DNA from: an uncultured Aquincola sp.
GTDB lineage: Bacteria > Pseudomonadota > Gammaproteobacteria > Burkholderiales > Burkholderiaceae
Assembly: GCA_937883885.1 (NCBI GenBank)
Contig: CAKZXL010000139.1
Location: 6,751-70,750 of the forward strand
DNA length: 64,000 nt
Direction of reading: 5' to 3'
Below the pieces are notes generated by a model, which made no database searches, was not told the origin of the DNA, and saw only the letters and a program-made list of their open reading frames with translations. The translations under genes were made by a program, and so were the position numbers. This document shows, piece after piece, positions 56,423 to 64,000 of this stretch. The stretch's first letter is position 1. Each line of letters opens with the position of its first letter.

Positions 56423-57207
56423 GCACGGACAAGCCCGTGCGCATCAGCCGCGAGGGTGGCGTCGGCGTGATCGAGCTGGCGCGCCCCGACAAGTTCAATT
56501 GCCTGTCGTTGGCGGTTCACGCAGCGATCGCCGAGGCGTTGGACGAGTTCGAGGCGCCGGGCTCGGGAGTTCGTGCGGTGCTCGTTCGGGCGCAGGGCAA
56601 GCACTTCTGCACCGGTGCCGACCTGGACGAGGTCAAGCGCTTGCGCAGCCGTCCAGCCGACATTGAGCACTTCATTCGCTACGGCCACGTGGTCTTGCAG
56701 CGCTTGGAAGCGAGTTCGCTGCCGGTGGTGGCCGCTTGCCAGGGCCTGGCGCTGGCAGGAGGCAGCGAGCTGATGATGGCCTGCGACGTGGTCTTCGCGT
56801 CCAGCGACTTCAGGTTCGGGGATCAGCACGCGCAGTACGGCCTGGTACCGGGCTGGGGCGGATCGCAACGCCTGCCGCGCATCGTGGGCGTGCGGCGCGC
56901 GCTGGACCTGTTCTACAGCGCGCGCTGGATCGACGCGTCGACAGCCTTCGCCTGGGGCCTGGTGAACTACGTCGTCGAACCCGACAAGCTGGCGGAGGTT
57001 TCGATGGCGTACTGCGCCCAACTCGCTTCGCGCAGCCGTATCGGTCTGGCAACCATGAAACACCTGGCGCGGCAGGGCCTCGACCAGCCGCTGAACGAGG
57101 GGCTGGAGCTGGAGCAGGTGCGGATCTCGCGCGAACTGCTCAACGACGATGTCTCCGAGGGCCTGGCCGCCTTCGAAGCGCGCCGGCCACCTGTCTTCAA
57201 GTCGTGA
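56419..57207 (+). CDS. Enoyl-CoA hydratase/isomerase family protein
   Basis: A 262-residue crotonase starting in an ATGA overlap with the dehydrogenase. Oxyanion hole and first Glu are present (QGLALAGGSELMMACD). The second catalytic Glu is replaced by His: FGDQHAQYGLVPGWGG where PE is usual. Such enzymes can be isomerases, hydrolases or hydratases with altered mechanism. In liu-type clusters the equivalent enzyme hydrates 3-methylglutaconyl-CoA; that role is only a comparison here. Confidence 0.87.
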   Translation: MSTDKPVRISREGGVGVIELARPDKFNCLSLAVHAAIAEALDEFEAPGSGVRAVLVRAQGKHFCTGADLDEVKRLRSRPADIEHFIRYGHVVLQRLEASSLPVVAACQGLALAGGSELMMACDVVFASSDFRFGDQHAQYGLVPGWGGSQRLPRIVGVRRALDLFYSARWIDASTAFAWGLVNYVVEPDKLAEVSMAYCAQLASRSRIGLATMKHLARQGLDQPLNEGLELEQVRISRELLNDDVSEGLAAFEARRPPVFKS

Positions 57208-57256
57208 CAGGCGGGGCGGTGTTGTACTCGCCCGGCCGTCCATTTGTACTCTATCA

Positions 57257-58864
57257 ATGACCATCCTCGTACCCCGAGCGTCAACCAGTGATGCCGAGTT
57301 CCAGGCCAATCGCTCGGCCTATGAGTCGCTGATCTCGACCCTGCATGAGCGCCGCCGGCAGGCGCTGGCCGGCGGCCCGGACAAGGCACGCGAAAAGCAC
57401 CTCGCGCGCAACAAGATCCTGCCGCGCGACCGCGTCGAGGTGCTGTTGGATCCTGGTTCGCCGTTTCTCGAGCTCGGGATGCTGGCGGGCGAGGGGCTCT
57501 ATGACGGCGTGCCGCCGGGTGCGAGCATCATCACCGGCATCGGGCTGATCAATGGCCGGCCGTGCATGGTGATCGCCAACGACGCCACCGTGAAGGGCGG
57601 CACCTACTACGGCATGACATGCAAGAAGCACGTGCGCGCGCAGCAGATCGCCTGGGCGCACCGGCTGCCTTGCGTGACGCTCGTCGACAGCGGTGGCGCC
57701 TTCCTGCCTGACATGTCCAACATCTTCCCCGACGTGGGGCAGTTCGGCAGCATCTTCAACAACCAGGTCCGCATGTCCGCCGAGGGCATCCAGCAGATCG
57801 CGGTGGTCCTCGGGCCCTGCACGGCGGGTGGTGCGTACATCCCGGCGCTTTGCGACGAGATCGTGATCGTCAAGGAACAGGGCTACATGTACCTCGGCGG
57901 CCCCGAGTTGACCTTTGCCGCCACCGGCGAGACGGTCGACGGCGAGTCGCTCGGTGGCGCACAGATGCATTGCAGCGTCAGCGGCGTGACCGACCACATC
58001 GCCAGCGACGACCGCCATGCACTGGCACTGACGCGTGAGGTTTTGCGTGAACTGGGCGAGCCGCCCAGGCCGCGCTGGACCAAGCTGCCCAGCCGACCGC
58101 CGCGGCACGACCCGCGGGAGATCCATGGCCTCATCAGCCGCGACCCGAAGATCCCGACCGATACGCGCGAGATCCTGGCCCGGCTGGTCGATGACAGCCG
58201 CTTCCAGGAGTTCAAGCCGCTGTACGGCGACACGCTGCTGACGGGCTTCGCGCGCATCCACGGCCACGAGATCGGGATTCTCGCCAACCAGGGCGTGCTG
58301 TTCCCGGAAAGCGCGATGAAGGCGGCGCACTTCATCGACCTGTGCTGCCAGCGCGACATCCCGCTGTTGTTCCTGGCCGACGTGACCGGCTTCATGGTCG
58401 GCCGCGCCGCCGAGCAGGCCGGCATCGCGAAGGCAGGCGCGAAGATGATCACCGCGATGGCGTCCGCCAACGTTCCGAAGTACACGATCCTCATCGGCGC
58501 GTCCTACGGCGCAGGCTATCTGGCCATGTGCGGTCGTCCGTTCAATCCCACGGCCATGTTCGCCTGGCCCAATGCCCGCGCCGCGATCATGGGCCCCGAG
58601 CAGGCGGCCACCGTGATGGCGCTGGTGCGCCGGCAGATCAACAAGACCGAAGGGCGTGAGTGGACGCCCGAGGAGGAGGAGGCCTTCAAGCGGCCGGTGC
58701 GCAAGATCTACGAGGACTTCCAGCCGGCGGACAACTTCTCGTCCAATCTTTGGGTCGACGGCATCATCGCGCCCACCGAGACGCGCGACGTGATGGGCCT
58801 CATGCTCGACCTGGCCTCCCGGACTGCGGCCAAACCCACGCCTTTCGGCGTGTTCCGCTTCTGA
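57257..58864 (+). CDS. Acyl-CoA carboxylase, carboxyltransferase (beta) subunit
   Basis: A 535-residue biotin-dependent carboxyltransferase of the MCC/GCC/PCC beta type. N-terminal half: MVIANDATVKGGTYYGMTCK, LVDSGGAFLPDMSNIFPDVG, GPCTAGGAYIPALCDE. C-terminal half: LLFLADVTGFMVGRAAEQAG and GASYGAGYLAMCGRPFNPTA, MFAWPNARAAIMG. It moves the carboxyl group from biotin to the acyl-CoA. ATG 57257 lies 49 bp after the hydratase stop. Methylcrotonyl-CoA or geranyl-CoA type is most likely; the exact substrate is not readable. Confidence 0.9.
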   Translation: MTILVPRASTSDAEFQANRSAYESLISTLHERRRQALAGGPDKAREKHLARNKILPRDRVEVLLDPGSPFLELGMLAGEGLYDGVPPGASIITGIGLINGRPCMVIANDATVKGGTYYGMTCKKHVRAQQIAWAHRLPCVTLVDSGGAFLPDMSNIFPDVGQFGSIFNNQVRMSAEGIQQIAVVLGPCTAGGAYIPALCDEIVIVKEQGYMYLGGPELTFAATGETVDGESLGGAQMHCSVSGVTDHIASDDRHALALTREVLRELGEPPRPRWTKLPSRPPRHDPREIHGLISRDPKIPTDTREILARLVDDSRFQEFKPLYGDTLLTGFARIHGHEIGILANQGVLFPESAMKAAHFIDLCCQRDIPLLFLADVTGFMVGRAAEQAGIAKAGAKMITAMASANVPKYTILIGASYGAGYLAMCGRPFNPTAMFAWPNARAAIMGPEQAATVMALVRRQINKTEGREWTPEEEEAFKRPVRKIYEDFQPADNFSSNLWVDGIIAPTETRDVMGLMLDLASRTAAKPTPFGVFRF

Positions 58865-58874
58865 GGCCCCCATC

Positions 58875-60899
58875 ATGCAACGCATCAACAAGGTTCTGAT
58901 CGCCAATCGCGGCGAGATTGCCTGCCGCATCGCGCGCACCTGCCGCCGCCTCGGCCTGAAAGTCGCCACGGTCCACTCGGCCGCCGACCGCCATGCGCGC
59001 CACGTGCGCGAGATCGGTGAATCCGTCGAACTCGGCGCTGCCGCTCCCGCCGACAGCTACCTGCGCATCGACGCAATCGTCGCGGCGGCCAAGCGGGTGG
59101 GGGCCGACGCCGTGCATCCGGGTTTCGGATTTGTCTCGGAGAACCCCGAGTTCGTGCGCGCGCTCGACGCTGCCGGCCTCGTTTTCATCGGTCCGACCGC
59201 GGAGACGATGGAACGTCTGGGCGGCAAGGCGCAGGCCAAGCTCGAGGCTGCTTCGGTGGGGGTGCCTGTCGTGCCCGGCAGCCGGGGAGGCATCAGCGAC
59301 GCGGCGGCCGTGGCGTCGACGGTGCAGGGCATGCCGCTGCCGGTGCTGCTCAAGGCGGTGGCCGGCGGTGGCGGCCGCGGCATGGCGGTCATCGAATCGC
59401 TCGACGGCTTGCAGACCCGCATCGAAAGCGCGATGCGCGAAGCCGGGAAGGCCTTCGGCAACGGTGAGATGATCGTCGAACGATATTTGCCGCGTGTGCG
59501 CCACATCGAGGTGCAGGTCGCCGGCGACGGCCATGGCCGCGCCATCCACCTCTACGAGCGCGAGTGCACGCTGCAACGCCGCCACCAGAAGGTCATCGAA
59601 GAGGCGCCGAGCGCAGGGCTGCCGATGGCCTTGCGCGAGCGACTGCTGGCCGACGCCGTCAAACTCGCCGAGGCGGTGCGCTACCGAGGGCTGGGCACGG
59701 TCGAGTTCGTGGTTGCCGGCGACGAGTACTTCTTTCTCGAGGTCAACCCGCGGCTGCAGGTCGAGCATCCGGTGACGGAGGAGGTCACCGGCCTGGACCT
59801 GGTCGAACTGCAACTGCGCATCGCAGACACCGGTGCGTTGCCGCTGGCGCAGTGCGATGTGCGCTGCGATGGCCATGCCTTCGAGGCGCGCCTGTGTGCA
59901 GAAGATCCTGCTGCCGGTTTCCTGCCCACCACGGGCCGCCTCGAGCGTGTCGACTTCGGCCGTTCCGCGGTACGTGTTGAGGCGGGGGTCGACAGCGGCG
60001 ACGAGGTTACTCCGTACTACGACTCGATGATCGCCAAGCTGATCGCCAGCGGGTCCGACCGCGATTCGGCACGGCGCGCACTGGCCGCAGGCCTGCGCGA
60101 CACCACGGTCATCGGTCTGACGACCAATCTGCAGTTCCTGCACGAGCTGCTGCACTGGCCGCAGACGCGCGATGCGAGTTTCCACACCCGGCTCATCGAC
60201 GAAAGCACTGCCGCGGCCACGGCCACGCCGGTGACGGCGGCCGAGCCGATCGAACACGTTGCTGCCGCGGCCCTTCACTGGTTGCAGCGTGAGCGCGCCC
60301 TGGCGCCTGAACTGGGCTGCTGGAGCGAGGCCGGCAGTTTCACCGGCTGGCGGCTGGGCGTGAGCACTGTCGCGGTCGCCCCGCTGCCGAGCGTCGTGCT
60401 GTCCGCCGGCCAGGCGCAGTGGCCGGTTCGATGTTCGGCGCCGGCGACCGACGGCACGGTGCAGCTGCTGCTCGCCGAGCAGTCCGTGGCCGCGGCCTTG
60501 CATGTGCCGGCGGCGCTGGCATCCGGGCGCCGCCTGCTGCATGTCGGGCAACGGGTGATCGAGGTGGCCGTGGCCGAGGTTGCGGCGGGCATCGAGGTCG
60601 TCAGCGCGCTCGGGCGCAGCGTCTTTGGCTGCACGCCCTACCTCGGCGGTGCGCTGGGCGAAGAGGGCGCCGGCGGCGCCCTGCTCGCACCGATGATGGG
60701 CAAGGTGGTGGCGCTGAAGGCGGCCCCCGGCGATGCGGTGGGTGCAGGCCAGACGGTGATCGTGCTGGAGTCTATGAAGATGGAGCTGCATGTGAGCGCG
60801 CCAATCGATGGAACGCTGACGCTGCTGAACTGCGCGGTCGGCGACATGGTGGAGCGCCACCAAAGACTGGCCGAGGTCACCCCGGCCGCGACGTCCTGA
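58875..60899 (+). CDS. Acyl-CoA carboxylase, biotin carboxylase/biotin carrier (alpha) subunit
   Basis: A 674-residue subunit: biotin carboxylase N domain (VLIANRGEIACRIARTCRRL), ATP-grasp with the glycine loop KAVAGGGGRGMAV, EVNPRLQVEHPVTEE, and a C-terminal biotinyl domain with ESMKM at 632-636 (Lys635 carries biotin). It charges biotin with bicarbonate using ATP and works with the beta subunit encoded 10 bp upstream. It is the only biotin-bearing subunit in the window although two beta genes are present. Confidence 0.93.
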   Translation: MQRINKVLIANRGEIACRIARTCRRLGLKVATVHSAADRHARHVREIGESVELGAAAPADSYLRIDAIVAAAKRVGADAVHPGFGFVSENPEFVRALDAAGLVFIGPTAETMERLGGKAQAKLEAASVGVPVVPGSRGGISDAAAVASTVQGMPLPVLLKAVAGGGGRGMAVIESLDGLQTRIESAMREAGKAFGNGEMIVERYLPRVRHIEVQVAGDGHGRAIHLYERECTLQRRHQKVIEEAPSAGLPMALRERLLADAVKLAEAVRYRGLGTVEFVVAGDEYFFLEVNPRLQVEHPVTEEVTGLDLVELQLRIADTGALPLAQCDVRCDGHAFEARLCAEDPAAGFLPTTGRLERVDFGRSAVRVEAGVDSGDEVTPYYDSMIAKLIASGSDRDSARRALAAGLRDTTVIGLTTNLQFLHELLHWPQTRDASFHTRLIDESTAAATATPVTAAEPIEHVAAAALHWLQRERALAPELGCWSEAGSFTGWRLGVSTVAVAPLPSVVLSAGQAQWPVRCSAPATDGTVQLLLAEQSVAAALHVPAALASGRRLLHVGQRVIEVAVAEVAAGIEVVSALGRSVFGCTPYLGGALGEEGAGGALLAPMMGKVVALKAAPGDAVGAGQTVIVLESMKMELHVSAPIDGTLTLLNCAVGDMVERHQRLAEVTPAATS

Positions 60900-60911
60900 G
60901 GGAGAAGCAAG

Positions 60912-61865
60912 ATGTCCATGCTGCCGCGACGCGTCGAGTTTCACGAGGAAGGCCCGCGCGAGGGTTTCCAGATGGAGAAGGGAACCTATCCGCTGGACGA
61001 TCGGTTGGCCCTGATCGATGCGCTGGCCGCCTCAGGCCTCAGGCAGGTTCAGTGCGCCTCGTTCGTCAGCCCGCGCGCCGTGCCGCAGATGGCCGACTCG
61101 CCCGAGCTGTTCGCCAGGCTGCGCAAGCGGCCCGGTACGCGCTACACGGGGCTGTGGCTGAACGAGAGCGGCTTCGAGCGTGCGCGCGCCTGCGACAACA
61201 TCGACATCGACGGCAAGGTGGTGTTCTACGTCACCGAGCCCTTCTCGCAGCGCAACAACAACTGCAGCGTGGCCGAGAACCGCGAGCGCCAGCTGGCGTG
61301 GATCGACCGCTACATCGCGTTGGGCATTCCGTTCGAGCAGGCCTACGTCGTCACCGCCTTTGGCTGCAACCTCGGCGGGCCGGTCCCGGTGTCGGCCGTC
61401 ACCGATGTCGTGCGCTGGCTGGTCGACGCCTGCGCCGATCGTCGCATTCGGTTCCCGGCGTTCTACCTCGCCGACACGATGGGCTGGGCCAACCCGGAGG
61501 AGATCAAGCGCCGCATCGGTGCCGTGCGCGAGCTGGTGCCGCAGGCGCGCATCGGTCTGCACCTGCACGACACGCGCGGCGTGGGCGGTGCCAACGTCTA
61601 TGCCGCGATGCAGATGGGTGTTGACTTGTTCGACAGCTCGGTGGCGGGTCTGGGCGGTTGCCCTTTCGCCGGCCACAAGCACGGCGGCGCAGCAGGCAAC
61701 ATCTGCACGGAGGACATGGCCTTCATGTGCGAAGAAATGGGCGTCGACACCGGGCTCGATCTCGAGCAGCTCGTCGAGGCTGCCCGTCTGGCCGAACGCA
61801 TCATCGGTCGGCCGCTCAACGGTCGACTGATGCGCAGCGGCACGCTTGCCGCGATGCGCTGCTGA
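60912..61865 (+). CDS. Hydroxymethylglutaryl-CoA lyase-like enzyme
   Basis: A 317-residue TIM-barrel enzyme. Motifs: EEGPREGFQMEKG (HMG-CoA lyase has GPRDGLQ, so the metal Asp is Glu here), FYLADTMGWANP, the metal-binding pair HLHDTRG, and the mobile loop GGCPFAGHKHGGAAGNICTE. It cleaves a 3-hydroxy-3-methyl-type acyl-CoA to a ketone acid and acetyl-CoA or a homologue. GGGAGAAG lies just before ATG 60912. Together with dehydrogenase, hydratase and carboxylase it completes a liu-like set. Confidence 0.88.
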   Translation: MSMLPRRVEFHEEGPREGFQMEKGTYPLDDRLALIDALAASGLRQVQCASFVSPRAVPQMADSPELFARLRKRPGTRYTGLWLNESGFERARACDNIDIDGKVVFYVTEPFSQRNNNCSVAENRERQLAWIDRYIALGIPFEQAYVVTAFGCNLGGPVPVSAVTDVVRWLVDACADRRIRFPAFYLADTMGWANPEEIKRRIGAVRELVPQARIGLHLHDTRGVGGANVYAAMQMGVDLFDSSVAGLGGCPFAGHKHGGAAGNICTEDMAFMCEEMGVDTGLDLEQLVEAARLAERIIGRPLNGRLMRSGTLAAMRC

Positions 61866-61882
61866 ACCGGTCACCGGCTCCG

Positions 61883-63139
61883 ATGGCACAGAGCGGGGAT
61901 TCCGCAGAGTCGCCTCCGCCGCCGATTCACCCGCCCGAGTCGGCCGAGGCTTGGGTCGGGCCCTTGGTGGCCATGCTTGTGGTGCAGACGGCCGTATCGT
62001 TCCTGTCGCGCATTCCGCCGACGCTTGCACCGACATTGGGGCCCCGCGTCGGCTGGCCGGCCGAGAGCGTCGGCTACCTGACGGCGCTGATCTCGGGCGG
62101 CTCCATTTTCGTGCTGCTGCTCGCCGCGCCACTGCAGCGTCGCCTCGGCTCGATGCGCACCTTGCAGATCGGCATGGCGCTTGGCGTCGCCGGCGCGCTG
62201 CTGTGCGCGCTGCCGTCGGCCGGGGCACTGGTGGTGGGCTCGCTGATCATCGGCCTGTCGATCGGCCCGCCGTCGACGGCCGGGATGGACGTGTTGCAGC
62301 GCTATGCGCCGCCAAGCCACCGTAATCTGCTGTTCTCGGTCAAGCAGGCCGGCGTGCCGCTGGGCGGCGTGGCGGCGGGCCTGCTCCTCCCGGGTGCGGC
62401 GCAATGGCTCGGGTTGGAAGGGGCCATCCTGGTGGCGGCCGCGTTGGGTGCAGCCGCGCTGTCGGCGGTGCAACCATGGCGGCGGCGAGTCGATGCGCAG
62501 CGGGACCGGACGCTGCGGCTGCGCTGGCGGCACTTCGGCTCCATGGATGCCCTGCGCCGCCCGCTGCAGACGCTCGTCGCCATGCCGGGCATGCGCCGCA
62601 TGGGCATCGTCGGAGGATGCCTGGCGACGGGGCAGAGCACCTGGTTCGCGTTTCTCGTGACCTACCTCGTTTCGCAATTGGGATGGTCGCTGGTGGCGGC
62701 CGGGGGGCAGTTCGCTCTCATGCAGACGGTCAGCGTGCTCGGGCGACCGCTGGCCGGCTTCGCCTCGGACAGGCTCCGCGACGGCCTGCGCGTACTGCGC
62801 TGGATGGCCGCCGCGTCGGCGTTGACCACGCTCGCGTTCGCGTTCTGCACACCTGCCTGGCCAGCCTGGGCGGTGGTGACGCTGTCGGTGCTCGGTGGGT
62901 TGACGGTGGCGAGCTGGAACGGCGTCCTGTTTGCAGAAATGGCCCGCATTGCACCGCGTGAGTCGCTCAACGAAGCCATGGCCGGTGCGACCTTGCTCCT
63001 GCTGATCGCCTATGTGATGGCCGCCGTGCTGTTCAGCGTCGTCCTGGCTGTCGGAGGTGGCTACCGGCTCGCGTTCGTCATGGTCGCGGCGCTGACGAGC
63101 GTCGCGCTTTGGCCGCTGACCACACAAGCACGCGCCTAA
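61883..63139 (+). CDS. MFS transporter at the end of the carboxylase operon
   Basis: A 418-residue protein with 12 predicted helices, starting at ATG 61883, 17 bp after the lyase stop. It has motif-A-like LAAPLQRRLGSMR and LAGFASDRLRDGLR, and the central VKQAGVPLGGVAAGLLLPGA segment of MFS carriers for organic acids. It may take up the free acid or export an intermediate. Its stop lies inside operator site 7. Confidence 0.87.
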   Translation: MAQSGDSAESPPPPIHPPESAEAWVGPLVAMLVVQTAVSFLSRIPPTLAPTLGPRVGWPAESVGYLTALISGGSIFVLLLAAPLQRRLGSMRTLQIGMALGVAGALLCALPSAGALVVGSLIIGLSIGPPSTAGMDVLQRYAPPSHRNLLFSVKQAGVPLGGVAAGLLLPGAAQWLGLEGAILVAAALGAAALSAVQPWRRRVDAQRDRTLRLRWRHFGSMDALRRPLQTLVAMPGMRRMGIVGGCLATGQSTWFAFLVTYLVSQLGWSLVAAGGQFALMQTVSVLGRPLAGFASDRLRDGLRVLRWMAAASALTTLAFAFCTPAWPAWAVVTLSVLGGLTVASWNGVLFAEMARIAPRESLNEAMAGATLLLLIAYVMAAVLFSVVLAVGGGYRLAFVMVAALTSVALWPLTTQARA

Positions 63140-63151
63140 CGACTGTTTGAC
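63136..63151 (+). promoter_or_regulatory. TetR-type operator candidate, site 7
   Basis: CTAACGACTGTTTGAC with core AACGACTGTTTG (63138-63149), overlapping the MFS stop codon and about 105 bp upstream of the second carboxyltransferase gene. The last eight bases match those of site 6. Confidence 0.5.
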
Positions 63152-63257
63152 TGACGTAAGATGCCCGTCCGAACCACCCGCTTGACGCGAAGGCCCTCGT
63201 CATGAACTTGTCTGCTGCGACCAAGCCGAATGCGCGCTGTACCACCGGGCCGTCGAC

Positions 63258-64000
63258 ATGGCGTTGATCAAGAGCCGCTTCGTCGCTGGCGTGGATCAGG
63301 CGTCGGAGCGCCACGGGCGGCAGCAGCTTTCGCTGCTGCGCGAGCGCCTCGCGATGGTGGCGGTCGGCGGTCGTGATGCGCACATCGAGCGCCACCGCGC
63401 GCGCGGCAAGTTGCTGGCGCGCGAACGCATCGACTTCGCGTGCGACGACGGCACGGCATTCCTGGAGCTCTCTCCGCTGGCTGCCTGGGGACAGTACGGC
63501 AACGAGGTGCCGGCCGCGGGCATCGTCACCGGCGTCGGTATCGTCGCCGGTCAGCCATGCATGTTCATCGCCAACGACGCCACGGTGAAGGGCGGCTCCT
63601 TCTTCCACGAGACGGTCAAGAAGCACCGCCGCGCGCAGGAGATCGCCTGGCGGCTGCGGCTGCCGGTGCTCTATCTCGTGGACTGCGGCGGCGCCTTCCT
63701 GCCCGAGCAGGATCGTGTGTTCCCGGATCGCGACCACTTCGGCAACAACTTCTTCCAGCAGTGCCGCATGTCGCAGGACGGCGTGCCGCAGATCTCCGCC
63801 GTGTTCGGCGGCTGCACGGCCGGCGGCGCCTACATTCCGGCGCTGTCGGACGAGGTGATCATGGTGCGCGGCAACGCGCGCATCCACCTCGGCGGCCCCT
63901 CGATCGTGAAGATCGCGATCAACGAAACCGTCGATGGCGAGACGCTGGGCGGCGCGGCGATGCACACCTTGGTCTCGGGCGTGAACGACCACCTGGCCGA
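63258..64000 (+). CDS. Second acyl-CoA carboxylase carboxyltransferase (beta) subunit, cut by window end
   Basis: The first 247 residues of another biotin-dependent carboxyltransferase: RHRARGKLLARERIDFACDD, FIANDATVKGGSFFHETVKK, LVDCGGAFLPEQDRVFPDRD, FGGCTAGGAYIPALSDEVIM. It differs clearly from the 57257 subunit. ATG 63258 (MALIKSRF) is preferred; the frame is open further upstream without a good start codon. It has its own promoter region with operator site 7. Either it shares the alpha subunit at 58875 or its own alpha lies beyond the window. Confidence 0.85.
   Translation, partial: MALIKSRFVAGVDQASERHGRQQLSLLRERLAMVAVGGRDAHIERHRARGKLLARERIDFACDDGTAFLELSPLAAWGQYGNEVPAAGIVTGVGIVAGQPCMFIANDATVKGGSFFHETVKKHRRAQEIAWRLRLPVLYLVDCGGAFLPEQDRVFPDRDHFGNNFFQQCRMSQDGVPQISAVFGGCTAGGAYIPALSDEVIMVRGNARIHLGGPSIVKIAINETVDGETLGGAAMHTLVSGVNDHLA

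Noticed and set aside
58800..60944. Long minus-strand open frame of 714 codons
   Set aside because: Antisense shadow of the biotin carboxylase gene; no domain is readable.

Overview
The window is high-GC DNA with the gene content and codon use of a Gram-negative betaproteobacterium, most likely of the order Burkholderiales. The evidence is an OmpC-type porin, a Liv-type ABC transporter, an AliB-like dehydrogenase, ETF-ubiquinone oxidoreductase, PagL, and IS21 and IS110 elements. No rRNA, tRNA or CRISPR array was seen. The taxonomic placement is inferred from family resemblance, not from a marker gene.

Layout. Bases 1-2950 hold a ParD/ParE toxin-antitoxin pair and a complete IS21-family element with a 5-bp target duplication. 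Bases 3.0-13.7 kb carry a broken CadC-like TPR gene, a frameshifted DUF2306 membrane gene, two diguanylate cyclases, a universal stress protein and a marR-emrA-emrB type efflux operon. Bases 13.9-26.8 kb look like a decaying stress and efflux region: two adjacent DUF302-like genes, an IS110 transposase, glgC with a 1-bp frameshift, an MFS transporter, and remnants of MgtC/DUF4010, P-type ATPase, HlyD, ABC, RND and outer-membrane efflux genes. A metallo-beta-lactamase RNA-processing exonuclease gene here has an in-frame stop, and pagL is intact. One ABC remnant carries seven copies of a 7-bp repeat just after its Walker A codons.

Bases 27-64 kb form one large catabolic gene region for an acyl-CoA substrate. 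It contains three thiolase-fold/DUF35 gene pairs, MaoC and hotdog hydratases, two crotonases, two acyl-CoA dehydrogenases, two CaiB/BaiF-type enzymes and two tandem PECR-like reductases. It also contains ETF-QO, a long-chain acyl-CoA synthetase lodged inside a Liv-type ABC transporter operon (livG-fadD-livH-livM-two binding proteins-livF), a porin, and a biotin-dependent acyl-CoA carboxylase (alpha plus two different beta genes) with an HMG-CoA-lyase-like enzyme. The order dehydrogenase-hydratase-carboxylase-lyase resembles liu (leucine/isovalerate) and atu (acyclic terpene) clusters, so a branched, isoprenoid or alicyclic carboxylic acid is a reasonable guess for the substrate. The true substrate cannot be read from the sequence.

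A TetR-family gene at 54383-55006 is probably the regulator. A 12-base motif of consensus AACGWWTGTTWG, inside a larger imperfect dyad, recurs in seven intergenic or gene-boundary sites from 27.0 to 63.15 kb. These lie in front of most transcription units of the cluster, including the porin and the TetR gene itself. This is the main candidate for an undescribed regulatory system.

Caution. At least ten conserved genes contain single-base indels or single stop codons, often with flawless sequence on both sides. Some may be sequencing or assembly errors rather than real pseudogenes. The remnants with missing middles, and the heavily substituted synthetase/SDR relics at 30.3-31.9 kb, are more likely true decay.
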